Of a DNA stretch of 64,000 nt, positions 23,349-34,544 are shown in pieces (within the stretch, counting starts at the first letter, position 1; each line of letters begins with the position of its first letter). This DNA comes from Ampelocalamus luodianensis (taxonomy: Eukaryota; Streptophyta; Magnoliopsida; Poales; Poaceae), in assembly GCA_036346255.1 (NCBI GenBank), contig CM070619.1:35284342-35348341 (forward strand). Direction: 5' to 3'. The notes under the pieces were generated by a model, which worked only from the letters and a program-made list of their open reading frames with translations, made no database searches and had not been told where the DNA came from. Both the position numbers and the translations under genes were made by a program.

Positions 23349-24402
23349 CATCCTCATTTTGGCTTGTGTTTCAAATGTAATAAAATGAGGGTAAATTAAA
23401 ACTTTTCCTTCACCCTTTTACTCTTGAAACTTTTCTGAAATTCTTGTAAAGGAATTTTGGGAAATTCAAAATCAAAATCCTCATTTATCTCAAGTCAAAA
23501 CCTTCAGGTGAAATCCTATGTCAAACCCTTGGTAATAAATTTTCCTGGGTTCTAGGGTTGTAGGTAACACCTCTGAATTATTTCATAATTTTTGGAAATT
23601 ATTTGAAATATTTTAGAGGCAAGTCAAACCTTGGTCAACCCTCAAAATCACCTTACGGAATTTCTGGAGAAAATTTCAGTGCACAAAAATCTCTGAAAAT
23701 TTTAGGAAGGTTAACCTAAGGTCAGGAAGCTCTAGTTAAAATTTCATAAATTTTGGAGTTGATTTGATACCTCAATTGAATCCCTAAAGTTTCAGGTTTA
23801 AAAATCAAACCCTAAGCGGTTTGTCTTGTTCATTGGACTCGAGTCGGGCTCGGGCTCGAGTCACTTGACTCGACAAGCCAACTAACCGCGCCCGCGCCGT
23901 TCAACCGTCGCGCGCTTATCGGCCGTTGGATTTCCATCGAACGGCTCTCATTCGTGTAAGCATTCGGACAACTCGGTTGCCATCGATTCTCGTAGTTGGA
24001 TCTGATCCAACCGCGCGGACCGTCTGGTTCACTTCGGTCTTTACAATTAGCGATCGCGCCGTGGCCGTTCAAATCTCATCCGTTGCCAAAGATCTAATGA
24101 GGTTGGGCTCAACCCACTAAAACACTTTGGACTCGAACCACTTTGTGTCATCGGCCGGTGGGCCGCTCGCGTCGTGGTCATCTTCCTCCTCCCACCGGCG
24201 CATGCCCGCTGTGCGCCATGGCGAGAGAGAGGTGACTTATCACCTCCTTGAGCCCTTTAAACGGCTAAATCTTGCCATGCATTAAATGCACACCGCGCTC
24301 CTCCCAAAGTCGTCTCCTACCGCTCCGTCCTCACGATGCCATGGCGGGGCATGAACCCGATCCACCCGAGCTTGGGCTTAACCTAGCTTGAGCTCCTTGA
24401 GC

Positions 24403-24410
24403 TATAAATA
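24403..24410 (+). promoter_or_regulatory. TATA box of B 3' LTR
   Basis: TATAAATA, same context as in the 5' LTR. Confidence 0.6.
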
Positions 24411-26666
24411 GCTCCCCGGCTCCCCTCGGTTCCCTTTCAAAACCCAGTGGTCTTGCCGAGCATCCTTGGTGCTTTGTGAGCTCAAAACACCAAAAGCACC
24501 TAAGACCGCCATTGTTGAGTGGGAGCTCCTCGGTGCAACCGTGCTCCAGTGGCGTTTCTTCCTCTCTTTTTGTTTCAGTGTGTGCCTCTCACCTCCTGGA
24601 ACAAAACCCCTAACCTAATTGTGGTTGCTTTTCACAGGAGCAGCCCAATTTCGGGGAATTGTTCCTTTCGTAGTGAGCACCCCTTCTTCCTCATCACCAG
24701 GTAGAAGCTCTATTCTTCAATTCTTTACTCGGGGCTTCTTTGAGCTTGGTTGGAGCTAACCCAATGACGCGGTCGTGTTATCTTTGCTCGAGCACCTTCT
24801 CCAAGTTGTCTTCTCCAAGTCCGGCAACCTTCTTCATCGCCGAGCAACTCATCCATCCTGGACCTCCCTACCCTCGGTACCCTTCTAGTAGCCCCTAGAA
24901 GCTTAGGCACCATTGGAATAGTTTATTGCGGAGCTTTGGTCATTATGCATTTCGGCGTTTTGGTCGCCGCGCTCATCGTCGGCTAGCCGCCGTTCACAGG
25001 ACACCGCCGCGGTGTGGGTGGTCCCGATGGGTGCGCAATGCTATTGCGGTTCCATTTTGGCACTTAGCTCCCGCCGCGTGCCTTGGGTCGCCGGCGACAA
25101 GCCCGAGGTGCCCTCGGTTTTGTTGTCGGACGAAAACGGCGGTGCCGTAATATCGTTCGGACACAGTAATGGCGTTCATTAATGATAATCATTGTTAATC
25201 ATGGGTTAGTAATCATTAGCTGTCCTAAACCCACCTCCTCAGTCGCTGACCTGTGGGCCCGTCATTTTCAAACCCCTCCCTGTGCGCGTGCGTTTAAACC
25301 CGGCATGTGACTTGCGTCGCTGACCAGTGGGCCCCTATTGTCAGTAGCCCTGTTCAAATCATAAACGGCCCAATCAACCTCAGCCGTTCGATATTGGATC
25401 TGTGGCCGGGATCGTGGGAGCAATTGGACTGTCCGAAGGCTCCCTCAATCCCAGCCCTTCATCGCTTGATCAACGGTCCAGGTTGTGCGAGCAATTGGAC
25501 TGTCCGAAGGTCACAATGATCTGAATCGTTGGAATCAAATCCAACGGTGCGCGCGCGTGCGCATGTTGAATCGGCCGTGCGCGTGGGCCGTCGGATCTTT
25601 TATCAGCGGCCCACGTTGAGCCACGCCTTTTCTTTTCGGTTGAGGGATATAAAATTCCTCGGCGAGCTTTATCTTTCTACTGAAAAATGTTGTTAAAACT
25701 TTAGAAATTCATATCTTTTTCATTTTAAATCCTTTTTGGGTGATTTCAGTAGTGTTAATTTCCTTTTAAGTTAGAGATTAATCTAGAAATGTTTCCAGGC
25801 CCTGTTAAGAACCAGAAATGTTGTGAATCGATTTTGGTCTTTTCAGCCTCTAGTAAATATTCCAAAAATGCTATAAAAACTTAGAAAATCCATAACTTGT
25901 TCTCTGTAAGTCCAAATAGAGCGAACTAAATTTTGTTAATTTCCTTTAGGGATGAACTTTAATGAAGGACCAGTTTGCTAGTGGTCTTTGCTACTGATAT
26001 AAATGATGCCCTAGTTTTAGAACTTAGAAAAATCATAACTAATTCGTTATAACTCCCAGTGACCTGAAATTTTATATGGGTTATCACCACACCAGTAGGT
26101 AGCCACCCTAAAAATTTCAGCTCCAAAATCTTTCTAGAAAATATTTTTGCTACAGTGCTAATTATGGCCGAAAATAGGTTTTTAGAGAATATCTTTTGCA
26201 CCACAAATCCAAGTTTGGTTTTTCCAATTCCTATGTCTAGGTATATCCGTATTCTACCTTGTGTATAAATTTCGTCGCATTTGGATAATTTTTGCTTGCT
26301 CTTTTGTTTAAGTGTTGCTCGTCTTTTTGGTTGTTTTCGCTCTTTCGCTTAGGATTCGATATTTGCGTAACCAGAAACGACCCTCCACAACAAATTGAGC
26401 AACTGCAGCGAGCAAGCAGTTTGATCATTTCCATTGATCCCTTTACTTTTGAAGTCTAATATTTTGTTTAACTTCTATGTATGCATTGCTATTTTGTTGT
26501 TAAATTGATTAGTTAGACCTCTAGTTGCATAATCTGTAGGTAAATGGTTATCCTCCACTACGAGCCTAGGTTATTTGTTGTGGTTAGAGTTCGATGGATG
26601 ACCTCTTATCACTTAGTAGATTTCGAATAAATATTGTAGCCATGCCTAGTATCGGTAGTATTGGGC

Positions 26667-26689
26667 GATCATCGACTTAGTCGATGATC
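26667..26689. repeat. Perfect 11-bp-arm hairpin in B 3' LTR
   Basis: Second copy of the GATCATCGACT/AGTCGATGATC hairpin seen at 20075-20097. Confidence 0.8.
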
Positions 26690-27993
26690 TTGATCACACA
26701 AATACTTATACTACTCCATTATGTCCAACCCTTGTGTTTTATTGATTTACAAATCAAAACTGAAAACAAAACTATATCTTGACTTGGGCACAATGGTATG
26801 TTGATGTGATCTGTTGGGTGTGTTGGAATGGTGCCTAAGTCCCCAGGGACCGAGTTACTTGTGTCACTAAGCCAGCGCTTATTGCGTGCTAACGACACGA
26901 GGGGATATGGAACCTCTCTTGACTAAGTACTTTGGGAGGTGTTAATTATGAGCTGGTTGGTGGGTGTGTTCTTGTGTGTGGTGTTTGGAGGGGAGCATTA
27001 GCGGACCGGTTAGGTCATCTAATGTGTCTTTCTCCCGTGGGTTGCGGCTCTTAATTAGCATCGTCCATTGGAAAGCGTCTTGTTAGACTTAGCCATGCAC
27101 ATACCAAAGGAAGTGTGCTAACAGTGGTTGGTGGAAGGCGGTCTATCTTGTGGGTACATTGGTACACCTGCAGGTTTAAAACTATTCGAATAGCCTCGTC
27201 CTAGGTTATGGACATGCTTGGTAAGGTCGTGCAAGAACTAGACTACAACCTTTTAAAAACTTAAACTTGACATGGGTGGTATGAAGGGTACTTCATGCTA
27301 TTGTTGTGGTGACTATGGGTTAGTCACTTCTAGGTTGGTGTTGTTCTCTATCTATTGTTATTTTGCCTCTCTTTATTTGAACAATAAAAGTTAATTGCAA
27401 ACTTGCTTTGAATCTATTACCTTATTGCAAATGAAAACGCTTTATCTTTGAAAATAAGTCGAGCCTCATCCACTTAAATAAAGCTTGCATGTAGTTAATT
27501 ATAGTTCATTATCTCACACGTCGATCTTGCAGTACAAAAACAAGTTTTGTACTCATACGCTTTGCTTAATATTAATTGTTGCGGAGGAAGAAGGTGAGCC
27601 CCAAGGGCCTCACTTTTGTGAGTTGTGTTATGCGCTGTTTGGGACGATTAGCTTGGCGGTCGGTTGGTTGCCTTGTGGGTAAAGGCACACCGATTGGCTT
27701 TTGTTTATCGCCATCTTATGGCCATTTGCTTCATTGTTTAAATTAGTTACTTATGTGTTATTTGGCCTGTCGGCCTCTCTTTGTAATAACTCTCTTTATA
27801 TTATGTATGTCTTTCGATTGTTGCTTTTGCTTTGGCTCTATGTGTATGAATGGAATTGATGCATGATTTTGTAACAGGTGTGTATCTGCATTTAGGAAGT
27901 ATACATATCTCGAGGCTTAGTTTATTTGATTTGTCTTTGCTAGGACCAAGTGGATGGTTAAACAAGACAAGCCGAATAAACCGGGTCCTCATG

Positions 27994-28999
27994 ATAAGTA
28001 AGATTAAGGATGAAGGATACTAGAGAAATGATTAATTGATATTCATGAGTGATTGTTCAAGTGTGCTAGTATTATGATTAAATGTGCTATTCATGGATGC
28101 TAGAATGCTATGAATATCAATGATGTGGAATGCTAGAAGTATGAATAAGTTTATTCATGTATGATGTTGTTGTTAATGCTTACATGTTAATGATAATATG
28201 TTGAGTTCCTGCATATGAAGAACGTTATCATGGTGCATATGCATGTTGAGAGCATCACAGTGCCTTGGTCACGTGGTGACCAAGCACATACTGATTGAGT
28301 CCCCGTCATGTAAATGGCGGGCTTGAGGTCCCCACATTCGTGGAATGTGGGCTATGAGCAAAGAGGTCCCCATCATTAAGATGATGGGCAATGGTCCTAC
28401 TGTACATGTGGTGTATAGGCTCTTGGTCCTGTGCGGTGGGCACGAGCAAGGGTCTGTGACGGTTGTATACTCCGCATTCTGGTAAAATGCGAAAAGAGAT
28501 AAAGTTGAGAAAGGTGCATTGCATTGGTTGCATTCACATGAGCATGAAGGCTATACTTTGGGGCATTGTTTATCTTTGATTGTTGATGCTATGAATGATA
28601 ACTTGCTTAGCCTTGTTGGTACTTGCTTGAGTCTTTGGGCTCACTCTTGCTTTGATGTATTTTAGGTACAATGGCAAGACCCGCATGCATGGGAGGAGTA
28701 GATGTTTGGATGCACGCACTACCACTCAATCATAAAATTACTTATAGATGGTTTGAGTTTGGATTAAGCTGTAATAATGAGAATAGCAAATTTTTGGTTA
28801 TGTTTATGAGATTATCCTGCATGCTTGAATGAATCTGATTATGAAGACATTGATAAATGCCATGATTAATTGTTGGAACCTCGGTATAGCTGACTATACA
28901 AAGGAGGTTTTGCCAAAAATTTGTAATTGGTCTTAGTTTAGTTTAGTTTAATTTAATTTTAGTAGCATTCCAGGCTCAATGCTGAGCTGGGGTGTTACA
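27994..28999 (+). mobile_element. 3' LTR of element C, right part (after insertion B)
   Basis: Begins with the target duplication ATAAG and continues TAAGATTAAGG to GGGTGTTACA at 28999, matching the 5' LTR remnant 10140-11151. The putative acceptor TATTTTAG ends at 28665, so B lies inside the putative LTR intron of C. Confidence 0.9.
28264..28490 (+). repeat. Hairpin array in C 3' LTR
   Basis: Same eight-hairpin order as 10410-10640. Several stems are spoiled by small changes at CAG/CTG/CCG (for example GTGCGGTGGGCAC for GTGCCAGTGGGCAC), which look like the copy-specific errors seen elsewhere. Confidence 0.8.
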
Positions 29000-29556
29000 G
29001 TTGACCTAAGTGGCGAGGAGGCCAAGAATTATTCTTAAACAACCCGACATCTGAGAGCAATAAATAACCATTTAAAATATGTGCAATATGTTGGTTTTAT
29101 TTGTTCACACGTTCTACCTTTTGAGCATATTATCCTATTTAATTGACATAAAAAATGTACATGTTAAACTGATGGTTTATATGTCGTTTCTATCTTTTTT
29201 TATGCTGCTAGAAATGTCTTAATATTCATAATTATCGCTGGAATAATTTCTAAATATTTGCTAGAATCTTTGCTTGAAAGTCCGTCGAGCATCCCGAACT
29301 ATGAAACCGGACATTTGATGTCCCGAACTTTGCAATTCGGTTCAAATAACACCCTGACCTAGTTTCGCATGCCAAATAAATAATCGGTTCAAACTGATGA
29401 GCGAGCGGTTTTTCCATGTAGGATGACACGTTAGCCAAGTTTAGGTGAATGATAGGAGGGACCCACAAAGCTTCTCCCCTAAATCGAAATAGAGAGGGAA
29501 GGAGCTTTGTGGGCCCCACTTGTTATTGACTCAACTTGGCCAGCGTGTCATTATAT
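29000..29556. other. Unclassified repeat-like sequence, no gene seen
   Basis: AT-rich on the left; the right half (from about 29275) has motifs CCCGAACTATGAAACC and CCCGAACTTTGCAATTCGG that look like parts of a dispersed grass repeat. It forms the left flank of solo LTR F and ends in its target duplication TATAT (29552-29556). No protein frame is supported. Confidence 0.5.
29423..29551. repeat. Imperfect inverted repeat, arms about 55 bp
   Basis: Left arm ATGACACGTTAGCCAAGTT...GACCCACAAAGCTTCT pairs with right arm GAGCTTTGTGGGCCCCAC...AACTTGGCCAGCGTGTCAT, loop about 18 bases. It could be a MITE or part of a larger DNA transposon; no clear target duplication. Confidence 0.7.
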
Positions 29557-30865
29557 TGTAGGGAAACGGGTAGGCTACACTAGCGCAAATTAAAAAAATC
29601 TACCCGTCAACCAAGATCACTGCAGTTATAGATCACGGTCTTACCACTAGACGCGCAGGTGCGGAAGTTGATGCGACGCGTCAGGCGGTGTAGTCGTACT
29701 AAGTTGATGCGATGCGTCGGCGATAGTCGTACTACTTCCTCGTCCTCGTCGTGGCGTCCCACGTCTGACTCCTCTCTTGCGGTTCGTCCCAACGCTACGG
29801 TCGGCGCCTTCAAAGGTATCCACACGTGCGGAGGAAGCGGCGCATGCGGACTACTAGATCCGCGCGGCGACCGGGCGTGGGAGGGTGGCGGCTAGGGTTT
29901 GAGGATGTCACGAAAAACTCATAGCTCATCCCGTGCGCCGCCCTCCTTTATAGACGTCCTTATAATGGGCTTCTACGAATAGAGGCTCATTAGGACTCAA
30001 TGCCCGATCTAATTCGGATCCAATCCGAATGGGCTTCGCCCCTAAAGTGTGTGACCCTATGGTTCACGTATGTTTAGACATGGCAGTACACATACTTGAT
30101 CGATGGTTGGTAGCGGCCTCTAGCAAGGCGTGCTAACTCCTAAACATACACAAAGATCATATCGGACGAACCATCACAGCGTTATGTACATGCCAATCCC
30201 TTTGCCTCACGATATTCGGTCGAGCTCCAAGCTGACCACTCTTTCTCGATCTGTGATGCGGAATCCATTACTAGGTTAACTCTTAACCTTAAGTAGCACG
30301 GCTATGCATTTCGGATCCGATCACTCGAGGGCCGAGATATCTCTCTCAGGTGAGAGGGCAAATCCCATCTCGTGACCATGCCTCGCGACATGCTTCATGA
30401 CAAACCAAAGCTACCTTTATAACTACCCGATTCACGGAGTAGCATTTGATAGCCCCTAAGTAGGTCGATTCACATCTCAAGTACATGCGACAATCTCAAG
30501 GTCTAAGGACAAGGCGTACACATTGTGTAGAGAGAACCATAAGAATAATTACCATGTCTCATGTTGGGTCGGTCCAACCCTATGTTCTAAACATGTGTCC
30601 ACATTATTGGTTTGACATCTCCATGTCTATGACCTGTGAAACATAGTCATCAACCGATACATGTGCTAATCCATCATTCATGTGTGTCCTCACATGAACT
30701 CTGACTAGGGACAACTTTAGAATAACCATACAAGTAAAGAGTTTCACAAACAAGTCACATACTTGTTAATCAACACAAAGGTAATATTCAAGGAACATTT
30801 ATTAAATCATGGATACAACGAAATATCATCATCAATATGATTGCCTCTAGGGCATATCTCCAACA
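29557..30865 (-). mobile_element. Solo LTR F, BARE/Angela-like Ty1-copia
   Basis: On the minus strand it starts TGTTGGAGATATGCCCTAGA and ends GCCTACCCGTTTCCCTACA, both typical of grass BARE/Angela LTRs. Length 1309 bases. The 5-bp target duplication TATAT is perfect (29552-29556 and 30866-30870), so this is a solo LTR from recombination between the two LTRs of a full element. Short frames inside are not conserved genes. Confidence 0.93.
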
Positions 30866-30887
30866 TATATATTGCAAAATCACCCAC
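30866..30887. other. Flank of F joining the G pol fragment
   Basis: Contains the TATAT duplication and a few bases before recognisable pol starts. The original left end of G (rest of pol and 3' LTR) is missing. Confidence 0.5.
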
Positions 30888-32147
30888 TCATCGTGACATG
30901 CGGGCAGTACCACCACTGGCATCGCATTCTAGTTCAAAAGTCTTATTAAAATCAGGGAGTTGGAGTAGTGGTGCATGTGTTAACTTATCTTTCAACGTGG
31001 TGAAGGCGTTCTCCTTTACGGTACTCCAAACAAATGGCACATCTTTCTTGATGAGCTCATTCAATGGTGCAGCGATGGTGCTGAAATCCTTCACGAAGCG
31101 ACGGTAGAATCCAGCAAGTCCTAAAAAACTTCACTCCTGTGTGGCCATGTTAGGAGTCAGCCAACTCTGTATTGCTTCAACCTTGGCTTGGTAAACTTCA
31201 ATTCCCTGTGGAGTAACAACATAGCCAAGGAACACTACTCGATCGGTGCAAAAGGCACACTTCTCAAGGTTACCAAATAAACATGCACCACGTATAGCAT
31301 TAAAAATAGCACGTAAATGGTCAAGATGTTCCTCTAATGATTTGCTATATATCAATATATCATCAAAATAAACCACCACAAATCTACCAATAAAAGCACG
31401 CAAAACTTCGTTCATTAGTCTCATGAAGGTGCTAGGTGCATTAGTTAAACCAAAAGGCATTACTAACCACTCATATAACCCGGACTTAGTTTTAAATGTT
31501 GGTTTCTATTCATCGTCTAATTTCATACAAATTTGATGATATCCACTATGCAAATCAACATTCGAGAAAACAATAGTCATTCAATTTATCAAGCATATCA
31601 TCTAACCTAGGAATAGGATGACGATACCTAATGGTGATATTATTGATTGCTCTACAATCTATACACATGAGCTATGATCCATCTTTTTTAGGCACTAAAA
31701 TCACCGAAACAGCAAAAGAACTAAGAAATTCGTGCACATACCCTTTACCAAGCAATTCTTGAACTTGATGCTGAATTTCTTTAGTTTCTTCCGGATTGGT
31801 CCTGTATGGTGCGCGGATGGGCAATGATGCGCTGGGAATTAAATCAATTTGATGCTTAATCCCTCGAAGCAATGGCAACCCCGGTGGTATGTCCTTGAAA
31901 AGACGTCTTTGTACTCACACAAAATGTTAGTGACGGTAGGAAGCAAAGAAGAAGATATATCCTCATATAAAAACCAAGCTTGTTTACAAACTAATGCATA
32001 GCAAATAAAATTACTAGCATCCAGTTCAGTCATACCAGATTTGGTAGCAAGAAAACTAGCACCTTTCAATTTAATTTCTTTATTCTTCACATAAGCAGAT
32101 TTAGGTTCTTTCTTCTTATGTTGCTCAAGCTCGTACTTCCAAACCAA
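30888..32147 (-). pseudogene. Ty3/gypsy (chromovirus-type) RT-RNase H fragment in element G
   Basis: On the minus strand, from 32147: a linker (EYKDVFSR, 32147-31839); the RT N-terminus (MPLLRGIKHQIDLI, PYRTNPEETKEI, VILVPKKDGS; 31878-31672); a degraded stretch (31671-31461); the RT core MPFGLTNAPSTFM and catalytic VVYFDDILIYS with FLGYVVTPQGIEV (31460-31131); then RNase H start (PLNELIKKDVPF, LECDASGG; to 30888). At least three frameshifts or stops. Integrase is missing and gag/protease are not seen. RT sequence resembles plant chromoviruses; clade not assigned. Confidence 0.9.
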
Positions 32148-33861
32148 TTAAGCAATGAACTCATAGAACATAAGTGGAGTCCACAGTTGAAAGCATAGGC
32201 CTCACAATAAGAGATTATCAAACATTAACAGATAAGAACAAACAAGCATTCAAAATCAAAGCACTCGCATCACTGAAGAACCATTAATACTTTGCAACAT
32301 ATTGCTACTCGACAAACTTCATTTACCACATAAAGCTTGAACCCCAAAAGATCATGAACACAAAACTTGAAATTTGATCATTTAAGAAATATCACGAAAG
32401 GCGATCAACTTTCTTTCTCTATAACGGAATCAACATTACCCTCATATTACTAAACATTCTTTTAAGATCAATATAATACATTCCTGGTAACAATTAATTT
32501 ACCTTACTATCTCATCAATAAATCTTCTAAAGGAAACATGACAATCGTGTCATAGAAATCTCTAGCATCAAATGGGATTGTAATAACAACTTATTCTAGA
32601 AAAGAATCCTAGTGCGAAAGCCACCAAGCTGAAACAAACCTCTTTTTAACTAGCTCACTATAACCATTAATACTAACAACCGATGATTATCTAATCATAG
32701 GAGCATTCATAGTCTTCCCTTTGCTCAGAAATTGGGATGAAATATCTTTAAACTTTAGCAATAGAATCATTATAGGACAAGGTTTTGTAAGTCAATTCAA
32801 CAACCCTCATTCTTTTCTTCATACATATAACATCACTTTAGCATGGCAAAAACAGGTGAATCTAGCATTTATACAAATTCTTCAGGTATCCAAATAGAGA
32901 CAGATTAAAGGTTAATATTTACCAAGGCAAAGATAACTTCACTTTTGAAGACATTAACTAAGAGTCATTGGTTTGCACCAAGATATTAAGCCAACCAGAT
33001 AACTCCTACTATACCAAATAATTCTTTTAATTAAAACATCTTAGATAGGTGTGACAATACATCACTAACGGTTTTGACATACTCTTTCTCATAAGAGAGG
33101 CATAAAACTTCAACACTCAGATTAACCCAAAATAAATATGCAAGGTCAATGCACCCACTTAATAAAGAACTTGCAAAAGAAATATTCCACTGCCCGAAAT
33201 TCCAAATGAACAATTGAGTTACAATTTCCAACAAATGATAAAATAGAACTTCCGTCAAAAGATTAATCTTGCAAATTAACTACGTTCACAGGTAGCAGAA
33301 ATATCACACTAGTAAGAAGAACGATATTTATTTCAAAGAACAAATAAAGACCAAATGGAGTTTGCCCACCTCATTGTAACCACCATTCAAAAGAAGTTCA
33401 TCGACTCTAAGGAACTACAACCAGGAAACCAATTACAAGCTCAAGGAAGACAACAACTTTAACAAAGAACTCGTTCTCAACACATAACTATAGAACAGGG
33501 GTAAGTACTCCTCTATTCCACTACCACGAACGGTGGTGTTGCCTGGTGAATCCCAGGGCAACAACCACGACCTCAACTTCTTAACATCTCTTATCATCAC
33601 ACATAACCAATATAGTCAATTATGAATACCTAGGATCATCTCATGACAATCATAGAATAAATTCTTAAATATACGATATTGCATCATATCATAGATTGAC
33701 AACGGGAGAGATAGTACAGAAGCAATTCAATACAGTACAGCATAACGAAACACATCACTAGAAATACGGATGCAATGGATTTCCCCAAACCCCACCCACT
33801 GTGCACAGTGTGTCAATTTAATGTTCAATTACCACAGACCTAAAGCCGCTCTGATACCAAC
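32148..33861 (-). mobile_element. Leader/non-coding internal region of element G
   Basis: On the minus strand this follows the PBS and is homologous to the first 1.8 kb of the H interior (36931-38730). Homology stops sharply at about 32147 (ATTGGTTT), where pol sequence begins. No gag frame is visible, so the joint is either a recombination junction or an old deletion. Confidence 0.7.
33848..33859 (-). promoter_or_regulatory. Primer-binding site of element G
   Basis: The minus strand reads TGGTATCAGAGC, two bases after the LTR end. Full match to the initiator tRNA-Met type. Confidence 0.9.
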
Positions 33862-34544
33862 TGTAACACCCTGGCTATTCGGGAGCCAAGATGATACCTA
33901 AATAATCTATCATACAACCATAAAGCGGAAGAATTTAAACATTATCTCATCTATTGATAATAAGAGATCAAAATTAAATAGAACATTGACAGGAATATAG
34001 TCTGAAACAAGATATGTATCAAAGGGATGATCAACGTTCGCAAGCTGTGCTTAATCAACCAAAGCGTAGAGGTAGATATCAACCACATTTAACTTTATTT
34101 ATTACAGTTCATCTCTTAACGAATGATTGACATAACCAAGTTCTATTATTGAAACTAGACTTTGGTGAAGTGAATGATTAGTGCGTGTCTACTCCCTCCC
34201 AATAGAGCCATCATCAACGTTCACCTAAAATAAACAAACAAAGCAAGAATGAGTCTGAGACTCAGCAAGTACAGTGAATAATTGGACATACAACAAATAT
34301 GAACAAGACAACAACATTGAAGAATAGGAACATAACACCGAATGTTTATCTGAAAGAATGGAATGAATGGATGTAATGAAATGAATGGACTGCACTCCTG
34401 CTCATACCGGTATAGCTAGTGACACACCCGTCGGTGTTCACTTAAGCCTGTATTTAACAAAATACGGGGATCCAAATCCCGTATGAAGAATGTTTCATAC
34501 GGGTGTCTAAAACTGCCCACATTAGAATGGTGGGACTCACATGC
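33862..34544 (-). mobile_element. 5' LTR of element G, 3' part
   Basis: Minus-strand end GGGTGTTACA at 33862. It includes the acceptor-like TTATTTTAG|GT near 34225 and part of a hairpin array (TATACCGGTATG, ACACC/GGGTGT, CCCGTATG/CATACGGG about 34400-34500). Broken by H; the target duplication CATGC is at 34540-34544 and 51861-51865. It continues at 51866-53268. Confidence 0.9.

Larger units (their letters stand above)
16751..27993 (+). mobile_element. Element B: Tekay/Del-like chromovirus with long LTRs, interior deleted
   Basis: Complete LTR pair (16751-21411 and 23344-27993), PBS, a 1.9 kb interior with integrase and chromodomain remnants, and a polypurine tract. The target duplication is GTAAG on the left and ATAAG on the right, one base different. 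Inserted in the C 3' LTR in the same orientation. LTRs make up about 83% of the element. gag, protease, RT and RNase H are gone. Chromovirus assignment comes from the order integrase then chromodomain just before the 3' LTR. Confidence 0.9.
23344..27993 (+). mobile_element. 3' LTR of element B
   Basis: 4650 bases, nearly identical to the 5' LTR along its whole length. Most differences are 1-4 base indels at CAG, CTG, CCG or CGG; true substitutions look few, so insertion was probably recent. The end is decayed (CCTCATG for CCTCACA). Confidence 0.92.

Noticed and set aside
31131..32147. Minus-strand RT frames as separate genes
   Set aside because: They are pieces of one broken pol and have been merged in one entry.
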